Shown piece after piece: positions 1 to 12,500 of a DNA stretch of 64,000 nucleotides. Position 1 is the stretch's first letter. Each line of letters begins with the position of its first letter. Source of the stretch: Terana coerulea (Eukaryota; Basidiomycota; Agaricomycetes; Polyporales; Phanerochaetaceae). Below the pieces are notes generated by a model. The model saw only the letters and a list, made by a program, of their open reading frames with translations. It did not search any database and was not told the DNA's origin. The DNA lies in the NCBI GenBank assembly GCA_024811115.1, contig JAKOGH010001043.1, positions 677,319-741,318 of the forward strand. The letters run 5' to 3'. The position numbers and the translations under genes were made by a program.

Positions 1-2211
1 TGATGAAGAGCGCTTCTAGCTACATTGGAGTGATTCTAGCGGCGCAGCATCCATGAGACACGGGTTGGACTCGAGCGACGATCCTTGCTTTCTTGCGACC
101 TAGTCCCAGGCCATTCTACGAACCGCGTCAAGTGGCTGTGGAGGCGACGAGGCCATGGCAAGTACGAATGAATTCAAGGGTCATGCACAGGAACGGTGGT
201 CGCTCACCAAGCACGCCATATCCCCCCGAGGGTCTCCGTCTTCAACATGTATGTGCCCTCTTGACGGTGACTATGACGACGTTTGCACTTGCGGGCTTGC
301 CTAGATTGGCGGAGCGCTGCCAGTAATTTGACATTGGGTTGGCTCACGAGGGCCTTGAGCCGTGAGAAGGGCCCGTTGGAGTATAGGAAGCATCGATGGG
401 CCGCACATATGTCACTTACCGGAGCAGATGGGTGGCGGATGACACGTCGGCGCTGGGCATGCATTGTCAGTGTTGCTTGTCGGTCAAGCACGTGTGCCTA
501 CTATCTCAGCCCTACGGTTTGACGGCCTCGCTTATTCAACCTTTTCTGCTTTGTTCCCGTATTTGTTCCGAGTGGGACGCTGAATGGCAGGATGCTGTAG
601 CATCACCGCACGAATCTTCCCGGCTTTTTGCGAGATTCCCAGATACCGCTGGTGGGCAGCAAGCTGCTCTGACCCACGCATGTCTTGGATGCATCCGGTA
701 AAATTGGCGCAGACTCAGATGCAAAAACGGCGCGTGGGGACCGAACGAACGGCCGGCCGTACGGCAGGGTGCGAGAGCCTGCGATCGTCCCTGGCCTATC
801 GCATAGAACTGGCGGAGCCCTGGCCACAGGTGACCTGCCAGATGTGATACGGGGACGGAAAGTGGGCGAATAGAACGAGATGATGGATGAGAAGTTTGCG
901 GCATCGGTTCATACCGCATAGCGGTGGCGTCGACCATGAGGCATTATGGTTGGGATGGTGTGTTCTGCTCACGCAGACCGAGGGCGTCGAGGCTGCTTCC
1001 AGACCGCACGTATTGGATAACGTCTAGATATAGGTGGGAGTCCTTGAGTGCCGATCCTGACGGGTATTAGCCTGTTGTATCTGTTTCACGGTGGTGAAGC
1101 ACGTCGTTGGAGGGGTCTTGGAGGAACGCCGCTGCAAGCGCCGCAGCCTGTGTTGACCCGTCCTGCGGCATGGCACGGCCGACGACCAAAATCAAGGACA
1201 AAATGCCCAGAAATCACAGGAGCGCGAACTTGGTATATTACGTTTGCCTGCGGTATCCTAGTGGCAAAGATGAAGACTTGTCCCTTTGGGGAAGGTCCTG
1301 AACCGTGACGCGCGCCAAGGATCGAGCGCAGCCTGTCCGTGCGCCCGCTTGCGGGTGCCTAGGAGAAAACACCGTTACCACGTCGACGTCCTGAAACAAG
1401 ATGTGAGCACGTACCGAGCGAGACGGCGTTCCTGTTCGGTTATTGCACAAATTCTTGGGTATTTGGGCAGTGTGTGCGCGAACGAGACGGACAAGCGCAA
1501 AGAACTCGGGGATGAACGCGGGTTGCCGAGATGCCCTGATGGAGATCTGAATTTGGAATAGGTGGTTCAGCCACATGCGCCTGCGTTGGTCTCGGTATCA
1601 AAACACTCTCGGATCGTGGTCTCCAGGTAAACATCCTTTGCTACTCTACGGCGATGACGACTTGCAAGGCGCAAGGTGTGTTCTTGTCTCTCAGATTTTG
1701 GACCAATGCAGGGTGGGGCACCATATGCGAACACGGACCTGGAATGTTCACTCCAGTCTTCAGCGTGCTTCTCTTGGAAACTCCTTTCGTATGGTCCCTG
1801 AGCGCTGCAGCACAAAATATGAACGGCGCCGAAGCTAGGTCAGCGGCCTGGGAGAAAAGGCAGGGCTAGTCTAATGGGTTATCACCAGGTTGGGCATCAT
1901 CGGTCCGCAAAGACCTCGAATGGCTCTCCTGAATTCCCACCTGCTCGTCAGCCCACCCGCCAGCCGCTGACCTTGAAGTGACCGTAAGTCAGTCAAGGTT
2001 ATCGCTTTTGGTCAGCCGTAGCCGCTCCCGATCAAGATTGCAATGGTCCGGTATGATAGACTTAAGGCGTGAGCTCGGGGCCCTCCATCTCAACTCGCCC
2101 TCCCAACATCTCCTACCTCCGCCGACCAGCGTCCCCACACTGTGAGCCATCTCGCTGTCTCAGAAGATGTCGATCAGTCCTATATGGGTTGTCTAACGCT
2201 GTTTGACCCAG
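1..2211. other. Gene-poor stretch, no supported gene
   Basis: Only short overlapping open frames on both strands are present, none with a recognisable domain, clear start context or intron structure. I see no tRNA, no long repeat and no transposase motif. It may hold the upstream region of the small cysteine-rich gene that follows, or decayed sequence. A gene entering from beyond the left edge cannot be excluded. Confidence 0.5.
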
Positions 2212-2496
2212 ATGTGTCACCGGCAACTAAGATTCAACAGGCCCACAGAGTGCGGTCACCCGGTCTTCGTCGGCGAGCTCAACGTCGATTGTCGGGAACC
2301 CATATGTTACATTAGTCGGTTCCATCCCGCAGACTGCGGGCAGAACGGAAGGCCAGCATGTAAATGTCGTCGCTATTATACGTACGTCCCCAAGACCGCT
2401 CTAACGCGGCGGTGGATTAACGACCCAATAGGCAACCCGAAAGACTATATAAAGACGTACGAAACCCAAAACATCATCTACCCTACACGTCGCTGA
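2212..2496 (+). CDS. Small cysteine-rich protein (CGH...DC...C...H...C motif type)
   Basis: This is a 94-residue uninterrupted frame starting at ATG 2212. It carries a regular ladder of metal-binding-type residues: C at position 2, CGH near 15-17, DC near 27-28, a further C six residues on, HP and C, then a C-K-C pair followed by RRYYT. Short proteins with a TECGH/DC/C/HP/C/CxCRR arrangement recur in Agaricomycetes and are annotated as hypothetical; I recognise the pattern but know no function. The spacing resembles a small zinc-binding fold, which is inference. There is no signal peptide and no obvious intron. It ends 120 bp from the convergent 3' end of the XPD gene. An additional 5' exon is possible because an AG lies just before the ATG. 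Confidence 0.55.
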   Translation: MCHRQLRFNRPTECGHPVFVGELNVDCREPICYISRFHPADCGQNGRPACKCRRYYTYVPKTALTRRWINDPIGNPKDYIKTYETQNIIYPTRR

Positions 2497-2615
2497 GCTT
2501 TGCAACACAGGTGCCAGGAAAATGCGACAGATGCACGAGCGCGTAGCCCGCTGCATACACTCGCCTTCCACCACTCAGCCCGATGTTCTCGCCGCTAGGC
2601 TCTCCTGTCTGTCCC

Positions 2616-5600
2616 CTAAACGTCCAGATCTATCTCCGCAAGGGCACTGTCGTCGATACCGAAATCTCCATACTCGTCCTCATCCTGTCCTGCTTCCCGC
2701 CGTTGCTTCTCCACTTCTATCGCAAGTTCCTTCTGCTTTGCCTGGTGTGCCTCGATGTTTTCCAGTGTCCATAAAGAAATTCCCGTTTGGTTCTCGTTCA
2801 GATTTTGCGAGATGGTGCGCATGAACAGCTTCGAGAGGGTCAAGGCCATGTCCGTGGAGAGGTTGGAGGCTGTCTCGGTGATGTACTGGTTGATCCAGCG
2901 AGGCAGCTTGGCTCCGTTTGTCGGCCCGGGCAAATCTCTGAAGCACATGGTGAGCGACGGTGTGCGAGTCGAACACAGGCACAGCGACCGACCTTGTCAG
3001 CGAACACCATGAGCCCCCAGTCCGTCTTACCACGCAAGACACGTCCGACACACTGAGCGGCGTTCCGCATGGCGTCGAAGCCGAGGAACTCTGATTCGCG
3101 GATGCGGTACGTGTCTCGCAGGTACTCCAGCCTGGCCTTCAGAATGCGACTTTCCGTGTACTGGTACGGCACGCTGCGTCGAGCATGCCTCTGTCAGCCA
3201 CGGACATAACTTCGGCAAGTTCTCGCGCACTAACCCAAACATGATGACAGCTCGCCCGTAGTTGTGATCGAAATCGATGCCTTCTGATACCTTGCCTCGT
3301 GCCACGGACAGAAGGACAGCTCCGCGGCCGTTATCGCAAGCCTAATGCAATGAGTAAAGATTCGCACACAAATGGGATTATGCGTTGTTCCGTACCCTGC
3401 GGTAGTTCTCGAGCGCGATGCTTGTCTCGTTCGCATCCGGTGTCTCCACAAAGATGAGCTTGTATTTCCATACTTCATTTAGGATACCCTATTTGCCGGC
3501 CGTAAGCTACGTCCGCCAACGGACCACGGTCACACGAAAGATGAACGTACCATGTCGTTCCACGCGGCCACAATGCTTTCCATATACAGGTAACTGGGGA
3601 AGAACGCAACAATTCCATCCGGTACGATTTTGCTGTACTCAATGAGGATACTTCCGAAGTTACGTACGACGGCCGGATCGTTCCTGACCTCGAACCGCGA
3701 GCTAATGGCAACCTGGTCGCTCCCTCTCGTAATAACCTATTGCGACACTTGAGTGCTTACACGCGACAGCAGAGATCTTTCACTTACAAGCGGCAGAAAT
3801 GAGTTACGAGTCAGGGACATCTGATAGGACTCTTGCACAACCGGAGTGAACTGAAGCATCTTCGGGTACATGTCCAGCGGCGAGATGGTCCCCGACGTGA
3901 TGACCACGCTGCTGAACCGTTCAAAGACAGGCTTAATCGCTATCGAGGGGTCCAGACAACTGCCCGCCTGTTTTCAGTGATTGTTTCATACGAAATAGAG
4001 GGCTGCACTTACGTGAAATGAAAGATGGGATTCGGCACGGTTGCGTTGTCCGTCTCGAACGGCTCAAGAATGAGCAGGAAGCCTAGGGCTGGTGAGCACA
4101 GCAGATGCGACCCGACCGCCAAGCATACCTTTCTCGTATGTAGAGACCAGGGTAGCAAAGCTTGCAACTTTCTGCAAAGCGGAGTACTCATCCAGGCGGC
4201 TTAGCTCCAGCGTCCGAACCAGGGACTGCAAACGTTCTGCGCAGAACCTGCCATACAAAGTTAGGCTCTGAAGACATGACCAGGCAAACTGCGCTTCATG
4301 CCTTAACGGGCGTCGTTCGATATACGTAATATCTTTCAGATGCTGTAAGAAGGATAGCGGCGTCTCGGCAACAACGTGTAGAACACGCATCCGCGTCTAA
4401 AATTTAATGGTCAGTAAGCGTTTACTGACCAGGGGTATCGTGAAACGGTACCTAGATACGAGGGTCAAGAGCTCTTCGGTTAAGCGTGATTGATTGAGGT
4501 AATGTGCCACCAACCTTCAGATACTCCACAAAGCGCTTGAGGAACGCGACGAAGTGTTCCGCTTTCCGGATGTTGCCAGGTATTGCCTCTGTGAGGAGAT
4601 CTTCGGGAAGAGCTGAAAAAGGCTTTATTGAGGGCGTCGTGCGAGCACGGAGGAAAGCACTCACCTGGGTTGGCCATGAATGCGTCCTCATCATTTGCCG
4701 CATCCTGCAGCCCCTCTACCAACTTCGCATACTCGTCTTGCAGCTTCGAGGCATCGGTTCGTTTAATCCTGATGCACCAGTCGTAAAGTCAGTACATGTT
4801 GCTATAAGGGCTCCAGAACGTACTCCTCAATCTGGTCACCCAGTCGAGTGACGCTTCTGGCCGCAGAGTCAAGCATTGGCCTTGTCAAGTCAATACTCAG
4901 CGACTCTATGCAGACGTTATCTGGTAGTATAAAGCTTAGCGCCGACCTAGCAGGTGCGCTCCCCCGGTCTTACCGATGTTGTGCGCTTCGTCGAATACGA
5001 CTATGGCATCTTTAGACATTTCCTTCGATACTTGTTCTGCGACTTTGGGGTCCAGCAGATAATGGAACGAATAGATGACAATGTCCACGAACGGCATCTA
5101 AGCGGATGGTGAGCACGACCGCTTTCGCAGCGACTGCAAACTTACCATTCTTCGCACAGTGAAGTACGGGCAGATATGGTTGTCCCGACCATACTGAAGG
5201 ACGTCCGCCAGGGTCCAGATTCCCGGCGGTATCAAACTACCGGGTTCGAGTTTTCCGAGATTCTAAGCGGTGTTAGATAGTCAGAGGAAGTATGTGGAAA
5301 GAAGCAAACCTCATGCCAATCACATAGGTCAACGGATCCCGGGTTCTCGCGTCCTTTCTGGCAGACTGCGCTATTCGTCAAATCGCGACACCGCGCATCG
5401 ACAACTTTGCCTTTCTTCTCCTTTGCCACCTACATCAACGACGTTAGTCACTGAATGTGTTTTGACCATAGTTCATCGCCGGTCGTGGCACTGAAGCTCA
5501 CCTCGGGGTGTATACACAGATTTTTCGACTGGTCAGACCAAGCCCGTAGAAGTTACGCTCTTTCTCTCTCTGCTCTTCCGTTTCAGCAACGGTCGTACGG

Positions 5601-6094
5601 TAGTCCATCAATCGCTTCAACTCGGCTAGTGCTTTCTCAATCTCTGGAACCGTTCGTGAGCAGTAGATGAGCTTCCTTCTTGTTGGGTAGAACTACGGTC
5701 ATTGTTGAGGATTGAAGCTCCATTCCAGCACCGGAATACTGACTTGTTGATATGACACAATGAGTGACAACAGCGAGACCGTCTTCCCGGTTCCTGAAGG
5801 CATCTCAAGTACGCAATGACCCTACGAACAAGAGCATGAATTGGTTGTCAGGACAGCAAGCGGATTTTCACGCACAGATGCATCCAGGGTACGCTTCAAG
5901 TCACACATATAGGAGTATTGCTCTATCGACCGCATATATGGAGTCAGTGATATGAGCAATGCGGTGATACAGTGTTACTCACCAGGATATATCCGGTCAT
6001 AAGGGAAAATTACCTGTTTGCAGGTTATCAGAACATTTCAGAGCAAGCTGCTGCAAGATTAACGCACAGGTAAATCATCTATGAAGAACTTCAT
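2616..6094 (-). CDS. RAD3: TFIIH 5'-3' DNA helicase XPD/Rad3 (ERCC2)
   Basis: This is the ATP-dependent 5'-3' DNA helicase subunit of TFIIH, used in RNA polymerase II promoter opening and nucleotide excision repair in the nucleus. The start [10 protein letters not shown] at 6094 is the typical XPD N-terminus. In order along the minus strand are Walker A (PSGTGKT, near 5790), an iron-sulfur cysteine set ([10 protein letters not shown]...CDWHE, near 5300-5400, and CPYF near 5160), the DEAH box (VVFDEAHNI, near 5000), motif V (GKVSEGIDF, near 3290) and motif VI ([10 protein letters not shown], near 3040). The C-terminus has the conserved SLWTLE stretch and ends in an acidic tail at 2616. About a dozen short introns interrupt it. 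It is divergent from the TPR gene over 147 bp. No disabling break was noticed. An essential single-copy gene in fungi. Confidence 0.95.
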
Positions 6095-6240
6095 AGTGGG
6101 TACAATAAGTGGTGTGCGTCGAGGATGGAAGACAAGACCAAGGAGCACCACGCGTCAAAAGCGCCCAATATTGATGGGATGTGCGCGCGTTGGGCGTTTA
6201 CTACGTATGCGGCAGGCGTCATCACCTTGGACTTGACCAA
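6095..6240. promoter_or_regulatory. Shared divergent promoter of XPD and the TPR gene
   Basis: Only 146 bp separate the two divergent start codons, so both core promoters must lie here or overlap the 5' coding ends. I see no convincing TATA box on either strand. Shared expression of the two genes is possible but is inference only. Confidence 0.4.
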
Positions 6241-7836
6241 ATGCTCTCAGCCAGCAGGCAGCGGGCTGCACTCACTTTGTCTCGACGTGCGCCGACTAAG
6301 CCACGGCAAGTATGGCGGAGGCATGAATCAAGCTTCAATAAGAAGCCAACACCTGTGCAACCTGAACCGCTACATCCATCACCGATCCAGGAAAGCTTTC
6401 TCGAGCACACCGCGTTCACGGTCGACTTCTTCAGGCGTTTCCTCAAGTACTCTGCTGTCGGTCTGCTCACCGTCTCTGTGTCAACATGGACCGCATTCGA
6501 AGTCGCGCACCAGTGGGTCGAAAAGGTCGAGTTGGCAGCGGAGCTGGACGAGGAGGTGCGGAAGTGGCAGTGGGACCTGGAACGGGAGGAGTGGACGGGC
6601 GGACAGAGAGGGGCACGGACCCAGCGCTGGGATTCATTGGACGCCATACACTCCGTGCGGCGTGGATGGCACAGAACTGGGGCACTAGCTCAGGGTCCAG
6701 TGTGATCGGCTCGAGTGCATTCAGCGGCCGCGGAGGATCCGGGGTCGGAGGCCTGAACATCGTGGAGGCACGCCTGGAGTACGCCCAAGAGTTCCTAAGC
6801 ACCGCTCTGCAAACGGCAGAGCAGCGCATGGCTGGGGGTAAGCTACGCCCCGAAACGATTCGCGACCTTCTGGCCAGGCATGCCAGTGTCATGGAACGGA
6901 TGGGCACACGCGACGCGCTGTACGAAGCACGAGCGGAATACGAGCGAGTATGGGCTAGCCAGCCTGGAAAGGGTATTCAGGCTGCGCGTACCGCCCTGAA
7001 GCTCGGCGATGTCAGCCAACGGTTGGGAGACCTTGAAGATGCTCTTGGCTGGTGGGCTCGTGCCTTGCAGCTAATTCAAGGCAGCGGTCCATCCACTCTG
7101 TTAGGAGGACATCCCACCATTCCGGACAAGCCACCGACGGAGCCGTTGGCGCAGCGCACCTTCATTTCGACTCTAGTATCCCTCTCCGCTTTCTATGCGA
7201 CTACAGGTCAACTTCGGCAAGCGCAGGCCGTCGAGGAGCACTCCTCAACGTCCTCCGCTCCATCATACAACCTCAGTCAATGGACTCAACTACACCTCCA
7301 CAAGCACTACACGCCCTTTACATTGTACATCGGTCGTCCCTTTTATCCATCCACCTTGCCGAGGTACTATATGCCCTGAGGAAGAAGCCGACAGCCTCGC
7401 TGGAGTGGCTCACGCGGGCCGCCGAGTCTGCCGAGCGTGTCGCCCTCACGCTTACTGGCCTTCCCCCCATCCATCCTGACGCACCTCAGTCCAAAATCCC
7501 TCACCCCCTTCTTCCGAAAAGGCGTTGGTCCCGGTCCTCGAGAAGTCGGTCTCGATGCGGAAGCCTGCCAGGAGCCTGCTTCGAGACTCTCGGAGGACCG
7601 CCGCCGAAGCCTGGAGCCTCATGGGCGTCCTCGCGGAGTCGACAGACACTCCTGGTTCTACGGAGCGAGCGCTGGAATGCTATGAACGAGCTCTTGGATG
7701 GGCTGGCGTTGCAGCAGATACACCCACGGGCATAGGCAAAGCCGGAGAAGGTACCTTGGAGGCCGAGTGGATGGTTCTCTGGAGCAACTACGTCCGAGCC
7801 AGGGATATCGTCCGTGGGGCGCGGGCAAAAGTGTAG
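6241..7836 (+). CDS. Mitochondrial TPR-like protein, read through three apparent single-base losses
   Basis: The ATG at 6241 opens an arginine/serine-rich, acid-free N-terminus (MLSASRQRAALTLSRR) typical of a mitochondrial presequence, followed by a probable membrane helix (about residues 70-90). Then comes a conserved-looking stretch ending TDPALGF-GRH...AWMAQNWG and helical pairs resembling tetratricopeptide repeats (ALYEARAEYERV, ALGWWARALQLI, ALECYERALGWA). The frame must shift three times, each consistent with one missing base: near 6610-6613 (G run), 7233-7239 and 7517-7522 (A/G run). Each shift joins sensible protein on both sides and no GT-AG intron of suitable length explains them. 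So this is either a sequence with consensus errors, which I favour, or a recent pseudogene. Exact function is unknown. Confidence 0.6.
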
Positions 7837-8409
7837 GCTCACGAGGAGGGCTCACGCTGGACAGACCACTGCGGGAGCGAACAGGGCATCGTATACACGC
7901 TGTAGAGACTGGGTCCACGAAAGTTCCTCGTTCGTTCCTGCCAGGGTTTGCTCCCGACCAAATGCTATGCTCATCATGTCTTCTCTTGTTGATGGACGTG
8001 GACTTGCACACACAAGTCCCAACCACATTTTTACTGATGCCGATGCACCAGTCAATCGAGAGATGTAGATCCTCATAGATTATGGAAGCGAAATTGACCT
8101 TTACTGGTTGGTTACCTTGATGCGCCCGTCCCTCGATCAATCCTCCCTCAATATAGCTCTCCGGGGTACGTGTAAACCAAAGTGTTCCTGGTGCGACAGA
8201 GGAATATATTGCTTAGGCTGTCAGCCCAGAGTATTTGGAATGTCACCAGACGGAATTGTAACCCTGCGCAGATGGCAGGACGAATCAGAACGACGGCAAG
8301 TAGCAGGGCTGACGGTCAGCCTCAGTGACAGAGATACGGGCGGACATAGTTCGTGTGTACACGCTTCCACTTCTCCAGCAAGCCGACAGCGTGCAGCCCC
8401 GCCAGCAAT
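7837..8409. other. Intergenic region, nothing recognised
   Basis: This stretch holds the 3' flank of the TPR gene and the promoter of the coiled-coil gene. Short frames on both strands show no domain or conserved start and are not supported as genes. Confidence 0.4.
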
Positions 8410-9373
8410 ATGAGGGAATCAGCATCAGAACCCATAGGCTCTGCTCCGACCAAAGTCCCTGCTACCCGCGCCCCGTCGCAGGCACCCGTCCAGGGCCACA
8501 GCCCAGCCCGATCAGAAGCATTGAAGACAGCGGTACGAATTCAGGTCCAAGTCGAAGCACTCACGACAAACGCGCAAGCTGCCGCACGGCAGGCCCACCT
8601 GTTGACGCAATATGTGGCAGGGCTGGACGAGGTCAGTGCCGCGGCTTCCGTGCCTTCGAGTTGGCCGAGGAACTGATAATGTGACTCAGTCGCAGAGCGA
8701 AGTGTACCTTGCAAAGGAGAACCGTCGGCTCGCAGACACGAACAAGACCTTAGAGCGTGATCTGTGCAGAGCACGGCAAGAGGGCGACGCCTGGAAGTTC
8801 CTAGCTGAGAACGTGCAGGGGATGCAAGCTCTGGCGATGACAGCGTTCACCAGATGCAACGCCCTCGAAGCGGAGAACATCGAGCTTCGAAAGACCATGC
8901 ATTCCTTCGCTGAAGGGTCCGAGTCAGCGACGATTCAAGAACTCCAGAAGATAATATCCGGCCTTACGGAAGATATTGCGCAGTACAAGAAGCGTGAAGA
9001 CGACTTGAAGTCCAAGGAGAACTCTCTACGTGACAAGGAAAACAAGAGCATTATTCAAGCGATGCGTAAACAGACTCAGGGATTAAAGGTGAGCACTCAC
9101 TGATGTATAGAATTGCATACATCGAGTTCTGATCACCACCATGGACTTAGCGACGTTCGTTGCAGTCTTCCAAGGCGATTGACGGCAAGGAGAACAAGGA
9201 AGTGACTGTGTTAGGAAACCAAGACACAAATGCGAACGCCTCTGCGCCTACCCAACAGAGAGCCACTTTGCCGATACAGCTGGTGAGTTGACGACCTGCG
9301 ATTCCCATGCCTTGTCAGCTAACCAGTGTTTCAGACAGCAGCTCCCACATCCCAAGAACTGTTCTTCTTGTAA
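8410..9373 (+). CDS. Coiled-coil protein of unknown function, four exons
   Basis: The gene can be spliced cleanly: exons 8410-8631, 8690-9088, 9166-9282 and 9335-9373, all with GT-AG introns in phase 0 and a stop codon at 9371-9373. It gives about 258 residues. The N-terminal 40 residues are Ala/Pro/Ser-rich. From about residue 45 to 205 the protein is mostly charged helix with heptad-like spacing (KENRRLADTNKTLERDL, LEAENIELRKTM, LKSKENSLRDKEN), so a long coiled coil is likely. The tail is polar and low complexity, ending ELFFL. I recognise no family; similarity to kinetochore or shugoshin-type coiled coils is only in general character. It is convergent with FKS1, 191 bp away. Confidence 0.65.
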
Positions 9374-9563
9374 CGATTGCGCAGGATTGAGACCAATAAA
9401 CCGAGTTAGATCTAATATGATGAGTGGTATTACAGTAAAAAATCCGTGGTGTAACCTGCCAATATAGATGTATGTACAATGGGCGGACGCGGAATAGTGA
9501 GTATGCTACCGAGAGCGACGATGAACGTGATTGCTGGAGTTCATAAACGGCGCGAGATGGACA

Positions 9564-12500
9564 TTAAATGTTCTTGCACACGGTGCAGTTGAATGTAATC
9601 AGGTCGCGGAATAACGCAGCTGAAAAAGTCGGCAGTTAGATTGTGTTGAACGAGTGGACGCAGGAAGAAAACATACGCAGAATGACCAATGCGGCCAACA
9701 GGGCAGCTACAATGAGGTACACGACCGTATACTTGACGACCTACGGGCACCAATCAGTACAGTAAATGCACCAGTGGCCGGAAGGACTTACAATCCACCT
9801 TCGCTGCCGCTTCTGCTTAGTGGAGAACAGCGGCGGGCGAATCTGTTTCGACGGGCGCAACCAGTCTAAGAAGAGAAGATGAGGGCGATGGCAGAAGTGT
9901 AGGAATGAGCAACTCACAGAGCATCGTCGAATGCAACCTGTCGATGAACGGAATGAAAATGGGAGGTGTCATGAGGATCAGAAGGATATGGCCCAGCAAG
10001 AAGTCGGAACTCCAGAGGGACATCTCCACGATCTTGACCACGAATTCACGAGCAGGTTGTGACAGCGCCGATGAGCCGAGGCCGCGTCCATACCACTTTC
10101 CTGACCACCACGCCAAGTTGGTCTCGTCGTGTTTGAACTCACGAGAGAGGAACACAGCGATGAGGATCTTCTGGACCGCACGTTGAACAGCAACGATACA
10201 GATAATTCCCAGAACGGCATGAGAGGCGTCCCAGAGCTCCGAGGAACCACTGAAAACATGCCGTTAGTTATCGGCTCGTTTTACTGAAATAGCATATGCT
10301 TACGAAGAACTCGAAGAAGGCAACCAAACCGATCAAGCACAAGGTGTGCGCTACAGCAGCCATGACCGACGGGAACTTCTTGACTGAACCAAACATGGGT
10401 CCAAGGAGTAACGCCAAGAAGAAGAGGCAGAGCAGGATTGCTGCATTCCAGACGGTGGGTCCGATGGCGATGATGGCGATACGAATGAGAGGGCTGGGGG
10501 CTGATCTCCGTTCTGGTCCGGGAAGGACTTCACGAACATGTACGCGATGATGAAGATGGCGGACTGAGCTAAGGGCCAGAAAATCTCCGAGAAAAGGACG
10601 GCGCGCCAGCCTGCACGAGGGACGTCGCCGGACAACTTTTCGGACGGGTGACCAAGCTTCTTCTTCTTGTATCCCGTAATCATCGTCCTGGAAAGTCGGC
10701 AGTAACCGTACCAGCTGCTCGCCTTATGCCTCGAATTGCCGCGGGACATCCATCGCAAGAACTCGCGGTAATCGATGATGAAGTCGGCGAAGTTGAACTG
10801 ATGCGGGTTGAAGAGGAAGGGCGCGACGCAAAGTGACAACACAGAGAACCAGAAGTAGATGAGGAAGGGCGTCCAAATGGCCATCGAGGCATACAGCAGT
10901 ATCAAGATGTTCCGCATGCCCATGTAAATGCTTGGACCGGCGAACCTGGAGTACAGGATCGTGAAAGAGATACGAGTGGTAGCGAAACCACGTCCAGTAG
11001 CGATGTACCGCGCACCGCCGAACGTCAAATTGCTGAGGATCGATTGAGAGTAAATCTGGGTGGAGAAAACTTCGAAGATCGGCGACAGCGAGAGGAAATG
11101 TTTTCCAAGTCGAATCAACGCCTTGCCAGTTCCTCGTTCCAGTAGTTCTGGACTCGTGGTCAGCACGGAAGAGCGATAGACGTGAAGTCACGGCATACCT
11201 TGCAAGAACAGAGGCAAGAAAGCCACGAAGAACACCAAGAAGATTGACTCGATACACCGCTTGATCCAATCGAATACCGGAATCAAATTGTAGCAACCAG
11301 GCTGTCCAGGTATCACGTTGTTCTGGGAGTCCACCTTGCAGATAGAGAGCTGCTTGTTGAGAGTTCCAACGTACAGTACTGGGTAACGCGTTCTTAGTCA
11401 CTGATAAACAGGAGAAGTACAACACTCACATGTCAACATGAAGACTTGGACCGAGTAGATGACCAAGATGTTGTTGATGTGGAAACCCGGGTGAGCGTAA
11501 TAGAAGGACAAGAACCGATCCATAGGGAGTTGCGTTCCGAGGTAATAATACTCCCGACTGAGGAGTTGTTCACCCATACCCGTTCCGAGCTTGGTCTGGA
11601 AGTTCAAGATGGTGCCGAAACCGAGATCACGACCCTTGCCACACTGGTAGTACTCCGCGTGCTTGATGCGTCCACCACGGCTCATGGCGGTCATACCGGC
11701 GAAAATATCCTCGTTGAGATGAAGACCCTTCTGAGCCTTCGACACACCTCCGCGCGTGCTCATGAAGGTGGCGTTCAGGAAATCGGGATGACCGTAGTGC
11801 AGCTTGCCTCCGATCCAGGCCAAGCAACGTGGCGTCATCGTACCGAACGTCTGTTCCTTACCGGCAGCGATGTCACCGAGCACGCCAATATTCTCCGAGA
11901 AAATGTACTCGCGGGTACCAACGATCGCGACGGGGCTCTTCTGGAACTCCTTGTGGCCCCACTGTGCATACGGGCTCTGACTCGACAGCGAGTACTCCTC
12001 GAATTCGTTCAGGATGTTGCGGATCTTGAGACATTCTTCTAAGTAGTTGTCCTGGTTGGCATCGATGAGCTGGAGATACTCTCCGCGGTAGAAGATGATG
12101 GCGTGGTTCTGGTTGTCTGACTTTCCATCACCAAGGATAGGGTTACCGGGCAGCTCGACACGGAACTTGGGCTTGCGCTTGCCGGTCGTCGGGTCGATCT
12201 CCGAGTGGCCGTCAATGAGGATAGAGAATAGACGCGCCTCGCCCCCACGGGCTCCAGGTTCTTCATCGAGGTACGCAATTTGCAGATCGGGATATGCGCG
12301 AAGAAGGAACTCGGCGTTCTCCTGTTCTTCCTTGTTGAACTTGGCGTACCGTTGCATAGACACAGTGAACTTGAACTTCCGGCGGGCCATACGTTCCAGT
12401 TCCCGCTCGAGCCTATCAGTGTTGCCGGCGAATCGCTGCACGATTTGTGGGTTCTCGACGCGATAAAGGAGCTTGATCGCCTTGGAGTAGTTCATCATAC

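Noticed and set aside
6241..7836. TPR gene as a decayed pseudogene
   Set aside because: All three shifts are single-base and the same kind of shift hits unrelated conserved genes, so error is the simpler explanation; not fully excluded.
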